Assembly: GCA_047628755.1 (NCBI GenBank)
Contig: JBLHVV010000026.1
Coordinates: 1 to 31,402, forward strand
Direction: 5' to 3'
Source: Bermanella sp047628755
Lineage (GTDB): Bacteria > Pseudomonadota > Gammaproteobacteria > Pseudomonadales > Oceanobacteraceae
Length of the DNA stretch: 31,402 bases
Shown piece by piece: positions 23,972 through 31,402 of this stretch; position 1 is the stretch's first letter; each line of letters opens with the position of its first letter. The notes under the pieces are model-generated. The model did no database searches and was not told the origin of the DNA. It saw nothing but the letters and a program-made list of their open reading frames with translations. Both the position numbers and the translations under genes were made by a program.

Positions 23972-25770
23972 AGATTTTTTACCGAAAAAATATCAAAAGT
24001 TTTTTCTATAACAGGGTATCTGGTTTTATTTTTTCTTGCGGCCTTTGTCTCAATTTCAATTTCAGACTTGATCCAAAAAATTCCGCCATCACCAAACGGA
24101 GAATACAGCGAGTTAGAGGTTTTATTTGCAGGAATATCTGGAAATTTGACCCAGCGCCAATGGGCTCCGCGAGTATACGGAACCATAAAGCTAGGAATAA
24201 AGGCTGCTTCATCATGAATAAGCTGAGCAAGTTTGTTTGCTAGTTGCATGCGCTTACTGTTATCTGTCTCTGAGCGATAGGCCGTAATACCGTCATCAAT
24301 GCTTTGATTGCTAATGTTGGTGATATTGTTGGTCTGTGGTTTATTCGCATTCTCACTGTGAAAGTGTTGCCAAAAAGCAGGGCGAAAACCAGTGCTCCAA
24401 CCGAGTGCCGCAATCTGATGCTGTTTTTGCATAATTGTCTTGTAATGAGATGAAGAATCTTGAAGCTTTAGATTCAATTCAATTCCTGCTTTAAGTGCAT
24501 CCTGTTTCAATATTGCCCAACGGTCATTATGCTCCTTGCGTCCATAAACAAGGTTAACTGACAGGCGCTTACTGTTTTTGGTTCTAATTCCATCACCGCC
24601 ACGTTCATTCCAACCAGCTTCATTGAGTAACATATTAGATTTTGCAAGATCGAATTCGCGAGCTTTAATATTAGGATTGCTAAATTCTCCATAGCCAGTA
24701 TGGAAAGCATTTAGGCGTTCATAATCTCCCCGTAAAATTGTTTTAATAACTCGATCAAAGTTTAATGAATGGGCAAGGGCTATACGTACGCTCTTATCTT
24801 TAAGAATAGGTGTGGCTGTATTCAAAAAGAGGCCAGTACTGGATCTTGGTGTATCATTATAAAAAACAAATTTTTCCAAGTAACCATTTTCAAACAAGAA
24901 ACCTTTTGCCTTGTTATGCCAAAACTCCGGTAGTATTAACGAAAAAGTGTCTAGTTCGCCTTTCTCAAAATGCTTATAAGCAATGTTTACGTCACGAATA
25001 ACACGCAACACAACTTTGTCTACATTGTAGCGCCCCTTGTTTAAAGGACGATCTGAAGCCCACCAATCTTCTTTCTTTTTAAAGGTAATCCTTTTGCCTT
25101 TTTTAACTTCACTGATCTGATAAGGGCCAGTGTTAGGTATCACCTTCCAATTGTAATCCTTAACCCAATTCTCAGTTATGTTCTTATAAAAATGTTTAGG
25201 TGTAGGTGTTAACCCATAATAATAATGAAGCTCATCTTTTGGTTTTGATACTCGACCTGTAATTGAAATAGTATGATCGTCGTATGCAGTGACATCAGTT
25301 AATTCTTTTGAATAATGATTATTATACCAAGGTGCATTAATATGCTTAGAACGCATAAGTTCTAATGTGAAAATAAAGTCAGCGGCTGTTACTGGAACGC
25401 CGTCGCTCCATCTTGCTTTTTTATCTATTTTATAAAACAAGGTTTTCCCATCGCTTCCATATGCCCAATGAGTAGCAATTTGTGGAATCACTTCTAAGGT
25501 ATTTGGATGAAAGTGAGTTAAACCCATTTGATTAGCGTTAATATAGGATCTAAATGAACTATTTGAGTCAGGGCCAACAGTCCTTAGCGTTGGAGGAAAT
25601 GTAAGAATGAAGTCAGTAAATGTTCCGCCTGATCTGGCTTCCTTCGATGACCAAGGTTTTGCATCATTATTAGTCTCCCAAGTGAGGCCAGAAGGCAAGG
25701 AAGGTAATGCTAGACTGAGCATCGGTAAAAGGACGAGCGAGAAGCTTGCTATAATTTTTAAAACTTTCAT
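23968..25770 (-). CDS. Periplasmic peptide-binding protein, SBP family 5, YejA-like
   Basis: Captures the substrate and delivers it to the YejB/YejE channel. It has 600 residues from the ATG at 25770. That start gives MKVLKIIASFSLVLLPMLSLA, a clear Sec signal peptide, and lies 7 bases after the yejE stop; an in-frame start at 25809 would put 13 residues ahead of the signal and overlap yejE. Family-5 features: KKARWSDGVPVTAADFIFTLEL, NTGPYQISEVKKGKRITFKK, DKSVRIALAHSLNFDRVIKT and SNMLLNEAGW. Similarity and partners suggest YejA/YepA-like proteins, but the ligand cannot be read from sequence. Its place between permease and ATPase genes differs from E. coli yejABEF, where the binding-protein gene is first. 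Confidence 0.9.
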   Translation of the reverse strand: MKVLKIIASFSLVLLPMLSLALPSLPSGLTWETNNDAKPWSSKEARSGGTFTDFILTFPPTLRTVGPDSNSSFRSYINANQMGLTHFHPNTLEVIPQIATHWAYGSDGKTLFYKIDKKARWSDGVPVTAADFIFTLELMRSKHINAPWYNNHYSKELTDVTAYDDHTISITGRVSKPKDELHYYYGLTPTPKHFYKNITENWVKDYNWKVIPNTGPYQISEVKKGKRITFKKKEDWWASDRPLNKGRYNVDKVVLRVIRDVNIAYKHFEKGELDTFSLILPEFWHNKAKGFLFENGYLEKFVFYNDTPRSSTGLFLNTATPILKDKSVRIALAHSLNFDRVIKTILRGDYERLNAFHTGYGEFSNPNIKAREFDLAKSNMLLNEAGWNERGGDGIRTKNSKRLSVNLVYGRKEHNDRWAILKQDALKAGIELNLKLQDSSSHYKTIMQKQHQIAALGWSTGFRPAFWQHFHSENANKPQTNNITNISNQSIDDGITAYRSETDNSKRMQLANKLAQLIHDEAAFIPSFMVPYTRGAHWRWVKFPDIPANKTSNSLYSPFGDGGIFWIKSEIEIETKAARKNKTRYPVIEKTFDIFSVKNL

Positions 25771-25777
25771 AGATTGA

Positions 25778-26824
25778 TCACTCGTAATAAGAATATTTTT
25801 TTGGGTCAAACGCTTCTCGTATGGCTTCTCCGATAAACGTAACCAGTGTCAGTACGACACTAAGCGCTGCTACTGCAGAAATGGCTATCCATTGATATTC
25901 CAAGTTATCAGTACCTTGTTGCAAAAGCTCACCCCAACTAGGAGTAGGAGCGGGTAATCCAAAGCCAAGATAATCAAGACTGGTAAGTGCTGTAATCCCG
26001 CTTACAACTGAAAATGGAAAAAAAGTCACTAATATCGACACAGAGTTTGGCAGTATATGCTTAAACATTATTCTAAGATGTGAAGCACCAATAGCCCTAG
26101 CAGCCATTACATATTCACGATTATTCTCTCTGTAAGTCTCGGTTCTCATATACCAAGTCAGGCCCATCCAGCTAAATGCAGCTAAAAGTAAAACTAACGT
26201 CCAAAAGTCTGGTGTAACAATTGATGCCACAATCATAATCACATATAGAATTGGAATATTCGACAGTACTTCAATTAGGCGCTGGAAAACCATGTCGAAT
26301 TTACCCCCCATATATCCCATCAGAGCACCCAGAAAAACACCAATAATATAAGTTACTACCAATAAAAACAGTGAGAACAAAATAGCAATTCTGAAGCCAT
26401 AAATTATTCGAGACAATATATCTCGACCAGCCATGTCGGTGCCTAAATAATGACCGGAATCAATACTAGGAGAGTAGGGAGGGTACTCCCCTTCGATAAA
26501 GTGACTCTCTAGAGGATTGAATGTAATCACGGGCATCAATAGCCAGCCGTCAAGTTCATTCTGTTCAAAATGTATTTTTAATTGCCTATAATCTGTTTCC
26601 CAACGATAATCAAAACCAAACGTTGTCCCTGGAATAATATCCCCATAGGAAGGGAAGTAAATGTTGTCGTTATATTGAATTATTAGCGGTCTATTGCTGG
26701 CAATCAACTCAGCAAATAAACTTAATGCGATAAGCACAATAATGGCGATAAACGAATAATAACCACGGCGAAGTGCTTTAAACTTGTTCCAGCGTTTTTT
26801 AGCCTGTGGAGAAAATTGAATCAT
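25778..26824 (-). CDS. yejE: Peptide ABC importer permease YejE-like
   Basis: Inner-membrane channel subunit, 348 residues. TM1 is about 22-42 (YSFIAIIVLIALSLFAELIA), followed by a long periplasmic region (about 43-140) including GHYLGTDMAGRDILSR. This long insertion is typical of YejE and longer than in DppC/OppC. The remaining helices carry the EAA coupling motif near AARAIGASHLRIMFKHILPN. The C-terminus is REAFDPKKYSYYE. Start and stop overlap with yejB as ATGA, indicating coupling. Confidence 0.9.
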   Translation of the reverse strand: MIQFSPQAKKRWNKFKALRRGYYSFIAIIVLIALSLFAELIASNRPLIIQYNDNIYFPSYGDIIPGTTFGFDYRWETDYRQLKIHFEQNELDGWLLMPVITFNPLESHFIEGEYPPYSPSIDSGHYLGTDMAGRDILSRIIYGFRIAILFSLFLLVVTYIIGVFLGALMGYMGGKFDMVFQRLIEVLSNIPILYVIMIVASIVTPDFWTLVLLLAAFSWMGLTWYMRTETYRENNREYVMAARAIGASHLRIMFKHILPNSVSILVTFFPFSVVSGITALTSLDYLGFGLPAPTPSWGELLQQGTDNLEYQWIAISAVAALSVVLTLVTFIGEAIREAFDPKKYSYYE

Positions 26825-27849
26825 TGGCTTTCACCAAATCTAATTCTTGGATCAGCCCAAGCCACACAGAGATCACTTAAAATGTTACCAATTAAATATA
26901 AAACAGCTGAAATAACCAATATCCCCATTACAACTGGGTAATCTCTTTCAACTAGGGCTTCGTAACCTAGCAAGCCAATGCCGTCGATATTAAATATTTT
27001 TTCAATTAAAAACGATCCGCTCAAAATTATGCCTATATTTTGGCCGAAATGTGTAGCGAGTGGAATAAGACTGTTTCTCAGAGCGTGTTTTCTTATTGCT
27101 TCAGAAAAACTTAGACCTTTTGCTGTGGCAGTTCTTACATAATCTGCTGAAAGGTTCTCCATTAATGAATTTTTCATCATGAATGTCATTACGGCCAAAG
27201 ACCCAGCCATATAAGCGATTAATGGTAAAAATGCGTGATTTAGCAAGTCTTTTACTTTTTCCCATAAACTCAAGTCTTCAAACTCATCACTGACAAATCC
27301 ACCAAGGGGAAACCACTCTAAGTTAGCTGCAAAATATGCAACGCATGCAATCCCGATAACATAGCCTGGGATGGCATAACTAATAAAAATAAATGCAGAA
27401 GTGAAATGGTCTGAAGGTGCCCCATGTCTTAGAGCCTTGAAGATACCTAATGGAATACAAATTAAGTAAGTTAAAATCATGGTGGTTACACCATAGAATA
27501 TAGAGATTGGAAGCCTGTCGGTAATGCTGTCCCAGACACTTTCACCGTAACGCGTAGACTCACCGAGATCCAGCTGAAGTACTTTCCACAGCCACTCTAA
27601 GTAACTAGTAATAATTGGCTTATCAAAACCATAATACTCTTTAAGTTGCTCTAGCTGATCTTCGCTCAAGCTTTGAGACCCAAAGCCTTGGGTTGCGCTT
27701 GCAGTTTCTCCCGATGCGAGCTGAGCCTCAGCCAGCATGCGTTCTATTGGTCCACCGGGCACCAGCCTAGTGAGCGTAAATACCAGCAGGGTAATACCAA
27801 TAAACGTTGGGATTGTGAGTAGTAAGCGCTGTGTGAAATAGCCCTGCAT
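26821..27849 (-). CDS. yejB: Peptide ABC importer permease YejB-like
   Basis: Partner channel subunit, 342 residues. TM1 is RLLLTIPTFIGITLLVFTLTRLVPGGPIERML (about 8-39), the classic DppB/OppB N-terminus. A YejB-type loop with GSQSLSEDQLEQLKEYYGFDKP follows, then further helices, an EAA motif near EAIRKHALRNSLIPLATHFG, and a C-terminal DPRIRFGESQ. It is the first transporter gene, 63 bases downstream of mltD on the same strand. No clear promoter was seen in that gap, so co-transcription with mltD is possible. Confidence 0.91.
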   Translation of the reverse strand: MQGYFTQRLLLTIPTFIGITLLVFTLTRLVPGGPIERMLAEAQLASGETASATQGFGSQSLSEDQLEQLKEYYGFDKPIITSYLEWLWKVLQLDLGESTRYGESVWDSITDRLPISIFYGVTTMILTYLICIPLGIFKALRHGAPSDHFTSAFIFISYAIPGYVIGIACVAYFAANLEWFPLGGFVSDEFEDLSLWEKVKDLLNHAFLPLIAYMAGSLAVMTFMMKNSLMENLSADYVRTATAKGLSFSEAIRKHALRNSLIPLATHFGQNIGIILSGSFLIEKIFNIDGIGLLGYEALVERDYPVVMGILVISAVLYLIGNILSDLCVAWADPRIRFGESQ

Positions 27850-27912
27850 CAGTACTTCTTATGGTTGTTAGTATTATTATTTCCAGATAAACCTTATACC
27901 AAAAAGACTACT

Positions 27913-29508
27913 CTAGCTAGCTTGTGTAACGTCAATATAAAGAACCAGCCTATCACCGGGCTGTAAATATTTATTCTTCTTCAACTGATTCCAGCGTTTT
28001 ATATCTTTCACCTGTACATTAAATTTGTCGGCTATTAAATGAAGGCTGTCACCATTTCTTACTCTGTAACGAATTTTACGAATAATTTCTCTGTTTTTAT
28101 TAATTTTTTCAGTGTTTGACCAAATGACTAATTTTTGTCCTGTTTTGAGTGGATCCTTGGGGGCCATTCCGTTCCATTTTGCAATTCTTCCCACGGACAC
28201 GTCATGTTCCTTTGAAAGACTCCAAAATGAATCACCACTTCTGACCGTATAGCTCAGTTTTTTAGAACCCTTAGCGCCTCTGGTAAGTGCCTGTTTTTTA
28301 CTTAGACGATTAGCGGCACTGTAAGCATAACTTTTCGGGCTTTTAAATGCGGTGGGAATAAGAAGCATCTTGCCAGCACGTAAGAGATTATTACGTATTG
28401 AGTTAACTTGTTTCAATGCGTCTGGGGTAGTGTGAAATTTCCTTGCTATTGAAATCAAAGAATCACCAGATTTAATTTTATAGCGCTGCCACTTTATTCT
28501 TTGGTCAGCTGGTAGCTCTGACAAGCGAGCCTTAAATATCTCCTGCTGTGAAATAGGCACTAATAATTCATGAGGTCCATTGGGACTGGTGGCCCACTGA
28601 TTATACTGAGGATTTAGTCGGTATATTTCCTCTAATTCCACATCGGCCATTTCAGCAGCTTGGCTTAAATCCATTTGACCGCCAGTTTCTATTACTGAGA
28701 AGTAAGGCGTGTTAGCAATATCAGGAAAGGTGACACCATATTTTTGTGGGTGTTTCAGCAGTCTTGCAAGAGCAATCAATTTAGGGGCATAAGCCCTAGT
28801 TTCTTTGGGGAGCGATAAAGATAAAAAGTCAGTAGGCAGTCCTTGGCGTTTATTCTTACGAATAGCCTTACGCACCGTCCCTGCACCAGAATTGTATGCA
28901 GCTAACGCAAGCATCCAGTCACCATCGAACTCTCTAGAAAGACCCTCTAAAAACTTTAATGCCGCTATCGTTGATCGACGAATATCTCTTCGGCCATCAT
29001 GCCACCAGTCTTGTTGTAAACCGTATACATGGCCAGTGCTAGGAATAAACTGCCATACACCAGCAGCCCTACCATGACTGTAAGCAAAAGGTTCAAAAGC
29101 ACTTTCTACAATCGGTAGTAACGCCATTTCTCCCGGCATTCCCCTTGCTTCTATTTGCTCCATTATAAAATACAAATAACGAGCAGATCGATCTGATACC
29201 CTATTTATATAAGACTGATGCCTAGCAAACCACTTTAATTCTGAGTCGATTCTCGAGCTCTGCAGTTCAAGATCGAGAGAGAATTGATTTCTTACTCGAT
29301 CCCATAGATTACTGGTTTCAGCGAGGTCTACGCTGCTGTTTTTATTTAATTCAAGAGCTGAGCTTGATACCATCTCGGGAGAGCTGATTACCAATAAATT
29401 GGGGGCGGGGGTTGCGCCGCTCTCTGATTGTGTTTTTATACTGCTACAAGCACTTAATAATAACGGCAATGCTAAAACCAAATAACGTAAAAACAAACTA
29501 AATACCAA
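27913..29508 (-). CDS. mltD: Membrane-bound lytic murein transglycosylase D, three LysM domains
   Basis: Outer-membrane lipoprotein that cleaves peptidoglycan glycan strands to 1,6-anhydro products. It has 531 residues with lipobox LLSAC (Cys21). The SLT domain is about 105-230, with catalytic Glu135 in LLPIVESAFEP, then GRAAGVWQFIPSTG and LALAAYNSGAGTVRKAI. Three LysM repeats start near 343 (YKIKSGDSLISIARKF), 420 (YTVRSGDSFWSLSKEH) and 481 (YRVRNGDSLHLIADKF). No ATG or GTG exists between the upstream in-frame stop and the lipobox, so it must start at a TTG: 29508, or 29496, which would give a shorter signal peptide. A good promoter just upstream fits either. yejB follows on the same strand. 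Confidence 0.94.
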   Translation of the reverse strand: MVFSLFLRYLVLALPLLLSACSSIKTQSESGATPAPNLLVISSPEMVSSSALELNKNSSVDLAETSNLWDRVRNQFSLDLELQSSRIDSELKWFARHQSYINRVSDRSARYLYFIMEQIEARGMPGEMALLPIVESAFEPFAYSHGRAAGVWQFIPSTGHVYGLQQDWWHDGRRDIRRSTIAALKFLEGLSREFDGDWMLALAAYNSGAGTVRKAIRKNKRQGLPTDFLSLSLPKETRAYAPKLIALARLLKHPQKYGVTFPDIANTPYFSVIETGGQMDLSQAAEMADVELEEIYRLNPQYNQWATSPNGPHELLVPISQQEIFKARLSELPADQRIKWQRYKIKSGDSLISIARKFHTTPDALKQVNSIRNNLLRAGKMLLIPTAFKSPKSYAYSAANRLSKKQALTRGAKGSKKLSYTVRSGDSFWSLSKEHDVSVGRIAKWNGMAPKDPLKTGQKLVIWSNTEKINKNREIIRKIRYRVRNGDSLHLIADKFNVQVKDIKRWNQLKKNKYLQPGDRLVLYIDVTQAS

Positions 29509-29529
29509 AAAATATAAAAATAGTATTGG

Positions 29530-29558
29530 AGTTTATGAATACAATGGGAAATGGTCAA
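29530..29558 (-). promoter_or_regulatory. Sigma-70 promoter for mltD (and possibly the Yej genes)
   Basis: Minus strand: -35 TTGACC (29558-29553, five of six), 17 bases, -10 TAAACT (29535-29530, four of six). Initiation near 29523 leaves 15 to 27 bases to the candidate TTG starts. Confidence 0.55.
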
Positions 29559-29613
29559 GCAAGTATCTATGATTTGAGGTATTGCTGTTCAATAAATACA
29601 AATAGGTCACAAA

Positions 29614-30321
29614 ATGGCTGATAAATGGATCGATACTACCGCGGCTACCAATTTACTCGAGGCAGAGAGGCAGCTATTACATGCGAGCCTTCCTAATCTG
29701 GATGGCCATTATTTACTGCAATACAGTGCATGGGACAAAAAGATATTAGATACAACAACTCTTAAATTTGATTTTTTTGTTGGTCATGGGGACAACGGAG
29801 CCGCTCATGTGGATTTTTTGCAGCTCCCGTTCCGCGATAACACCATAGATTGCGTATTGCTGCATCATGTAGTTGAGCAATCTGAAAATCCTCACCAGTC
29901 ACTGCGTGAGGCTGCAAGAATCGTAGTGCCAAATGGATATATTGTAATAGTGGCTTTTAACCCATGGAGCTGCCTAGGTTTGAGTCGTTACATTCCTTTT
30001 AATAACGGGCCTAAAACCGGTCATTATATCTCAAGCAATAGGATCTCAGATTGGTTGAATTTACTTGGGTTTAGGGTAGAGCAGGTAGAAGCTACACATT
30101 TCCTCCCAGCCCCTATAGCAAGTTTAGCTCCTGATCTATCTAAAAAGGTTGACTCTGCAGCCAGAGGTTTGGGGTTTTCATTCGGAGGGGCTTATATTCT
30201 AATTGCGCGTAAATTAGTTGCAGGAAGGACGCCAATTCGGCAACAATGGCTGCCTTTATCTGGCCGGCGAATTCCCGTGGCCACTTCAACTGCCAGAGGT
30301 ATGCGTGCCACAGATCGTTAA
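29614..30321 (+). CDS. YafS-like class I SAM-dependent methyltransferase family protein
   Basis: A 235-residue protein placed directly before rnhA and dnaQ, the position of yafS in E. coli. The fold is suggested by DFLQLPFRDNTIDCVLLHHVVEQSENPHQSLREAARIVVPNGYIVIVAFNP (about 69-119), which matches motifs II-III of Methyltransf_11 proteins. The usual glycine-rich SAM motif I is not evident: the corresponding region, HYLLQYSAWDKKILD, lacks GxGxG. Substrate and activity are therefore uncertain. AGG lies about 8 bases before the ATG. Its last 17 bases overlap the proposed rnhA start. The tail after about residue 205 is Arg-rich and seems unconserved. Confidence 0.75.
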   Translation: MADKWIDTTAATNLLEAERQLLHASLPNLDGHYLLQYSAWDKKILDTTTLKFDFFVGHGDNGAAHVDFLQLPFRDNTIDCVLLHHVVEQSENPHQSLREAARIVVPNGYIVIVAFNPWSCLGLSRYIPFNNGPKTGHYISSNRISDWLNLLGFRVEQVEATHFLPAPIASLAPDLSKKVDSAARGLGFSFGGAYILIARKLVAGRTPIRQQWLPLSGRRIPVATSTARGMRATDR

Positions 30322-30748
30322 AATTTACACCGACGGAGCCTGCAAGGGTAATCCAGGGCCTGGTGGCTGGGGTGCATTGCTATGTTACGGCAAGTTAGAG
30401 AAAGAACTTTTTGGTGGTGAGCTAGGCACTACTAATAATCAAATGGAGCTAATGGGTGCGATTAAAGCACTCGAAGCACTTTCTAGACCTTGTGAAGTAA
30501 TTTTAACTACGGACTCTGAGTACGTACGTAGAGGTGTGCTCGAATGGATGAAAGGCTGGAAGAAGCGAGGCTGGTTGACTGCGGCTAAAAAACCTGTAAA
30601 AAATAAAGAGCTATGGCTGCGATTAGACAAAGCTCAAGTTAAGCACAACATTCAATGGAAATGGGTTAAAGGCCACAGCGGCCACCCGGGAAACGAAAGG
30701 GCAGATGACTTAGCAAATCGTGGGGCACTTAAGGCTCAAGGCAATTAG
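30305..30748 (+). CDS. rnhA: Ribonuclease HI
   Basis: Cleaves the RNA strand of RNA-DNA hybrids. Starting at the GTG at 30305 gives (M)PQIVKIYTDGACKGNPGPGG and 147 residues, the usual length. AGAGGT just upstream is the ribosome site. A longer in-frame start at 30218 would add an unconserved stretch that only reads the methyltransferase gene in another frame. The four catalytic acids are visible in YTDGACKGN, NNQMELMGA, TTDSEYV and NERADDLANRG, with the loop His in KGHSGHPGN. WMKGWKKRGW is the basic handle region. It overlaps the methyltransferase by 17 bases, and dnaQ follows after 33 bases. Confidence 0.95.
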   Translation: MPQIVKIYTDGACKGNPGPGGWGALLCYGKLEKELFGGELGTTNNQMELMGAIKALEALSRPCEVILTTDSEYVRRGVLEWMKGWKKRGWLTAAKKPVKNKELWLRLDKAQVKHNIQWKWVKGHSGHPGNERADDLANRGALKAQGN

Positions 30749-30781
30749 ATTTAAAACGAAATAATATGAGACAAACAGAAC

Positions 30782-31402
30782 ATGAGACAAGTCGTATTAG
30801 ATACCGAGACAACAGGTATTGGCGAAGGCCACAAAATAATTGAAATTGGCTGCGTAGAGCTAATTGACCGCAAGCTAACAGGCAATCATTACCACCAATA
30901 CGTTAACCCCATGAGGCTTGTAGACCCAGAGGCTATGGCTGTTCACGGTATAAGTGATGATTTTCTTGAAGATAAGCCTTTGTTTGGAACTGTTGCAAAC
31001 GACTTTATCGAATTTATCAAAGGTTCTCAGCTGGTGATTCATAATGCACCGTTCGATGTCGGTTTTATGGACAGAGAGTTTGGGCAGCTTAGAGGCTATC
31101 CCAAAACAACTGATATATGCACTGTTTTAGATACACTAAAACTTGCAAGAAGCATGCATCCTGGCCAAAGAAACAGCCTAGATGCACTTTGCCGTCGATA
31201 TGGAATAGATAATAGTCACCGCGAGCTACACGGTGCCTTATTAGACTCAGAAATATTAGCTGACGTTTATCTACTAATGACGGGTGGGCAAACGTCTATG
31301 AGCCTTGGCAGTGATGCAGAGGATAGTGATGAAAAGCTTAATAACCAACCGATCCAGATAGATGCACATTTGGCTGCTAACTTACCAGCTTGGGGGGTCG
31401 CA
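30782..31402 (+). CDS. dnaQ: DNA polymerase III epsilon subunit (3'-5' proofreading), 3' end cut
   Basis: Proofreading exonuclease of the replicative polymerase. The ATG at 30782 gives MRQVVLDTETTGIGEGHKII and 207 codons stay open to the window edge; the family is about 230-245 residues. DEDDh elements: Asp7 and Glu9 in VLDTETTG, VIHNAPFDVGFMDREF (Exo II), and HRELHGALLDSEILADVYLL (Exo III with His and Asp). The visible tail, with NNQPIQIDAHLAANLPAW, belongs to the C-terminal region that binds the alpha subunit, so the beta-clamp and polymerase contacts are partly cut. Colinear with rnhA, as in other gammaproteobacteria. Confidence 0.95.
   Translation, partial: MRQVVLDTETTGIGEGHKIIEIGCVELIDRKLTGNHYHQYVNPMRLVDPEAMAVHGISDDFLEDKPLFGTVANDFIEFIKGSQLVIHNAPFDVGFMDREFGQLRGYPKTTDICTVLDTLKLARSMHPGQRNSLDALCRRYGIDNSHRELHGALLDSEILADVYLLMTGGQTSMSLGSDAEDSDEKLNNQPIQIDAHLAANLPAWGVA

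Noticed and set aside
29574..29602. Promoter TTGAGG-N17-TACAAA for the yafS-like gene
   Set aside because: Initiation would fall near 29609, five bases before the ATG and after the AGG ribosome site, which makes it implausible.
30766..30790. Repeated ATGAGACAA (30766 and 30782) as a dual start for dnaQ
   Set aside because: The two ATG codons are 16 bases apart and in different frames. Only 30782 reads DnaQ, and the repeat is probably a small chance duplication.
1..31402. tRNA, rRNA, CRISPR, insertion sequences or phage remnants
   Set aside because: Intergenic spaces are all below 250 bases and none shows tRNA arms, spaced direct repeats, transposase reading frames or terminal inverted repeats with target duplications.

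Overview
The window reads as a stretch of chromosome from a gammaproteobacterium with modest G+C, probably a marine, Pseudomonas/Oceanospirillales-like lineage. Evidence is the tig-clpP-clpX-lon-hupB-ppiD block, a GltX whose N-terminus and KLSKRKNPTS loop look like the Pseudomonas type, the tal/dusA pairing, a SulA-type SOS gene and a yafS-rnhA-dnaQ block. No rRNA, tRNA, CRISPR array, insertion sequence or phage gene was seen, and no gene-free stretch exceeds 300 bases. Nearly all genes are recognisable, so most of the window is conserved core genome.

Layout. (1) 1-2374: malate synthase G on the minus strand (last residues cut by the window edge), with a control region rich in inverted repeats. 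(2) 2375-8638: a DUF1289 protein on the plus strand faces a minus-strand run: dusA, then the overlapping set transaldolase / TerB-like protein / NAD(P)-binding oxidoreductase. A large membrane c-di-GMP protein (7TMR-DISM, degenerate GGDEF, intact EAL) lies upstream of dusA. (3) 8667-13026: gltX with a clear sigma-70 promoter, followed 2 nt later by manC, kdsC and kdsB, which supply GDP-mannose and CMP-Kdo. (4) 13075-13461: a short SulA-like cell-division inhibitor, minus strand, under two tandem LexA boxes. (5) 13551-21891: the protein quality-control block tig, clpP, clpX, lon, hupB, ppiD, with strong intrinsic terminators after tig, clpX, hupB and ppiD and a sigma-32-like promoter before lon. 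(6) 21976-29508: a minus-strand run of mltD (lytic transglycosylase with three LysM domains) and a Yej-like peptide ABC importer in the order yejB, yejE, binding protein, ATPase, ATPase. (7) 29614-31402: a yafS-like methyltransferase, rnhA and the start of dnaQ.

How it works together: the central block handles folding and proteolysis, and the SulA-like gene beside it encodes what would classically be a Lon substrate. The mltD/Yej run suggests a link between cell-wall cleavage and peptide or muropeptide uptake. I did not find a convincing wholly new system. The best leads are the short SOS gene, the mltD-Yej arrangement, and the terminators that clpP and ppiD transcription seems obliged to read through.
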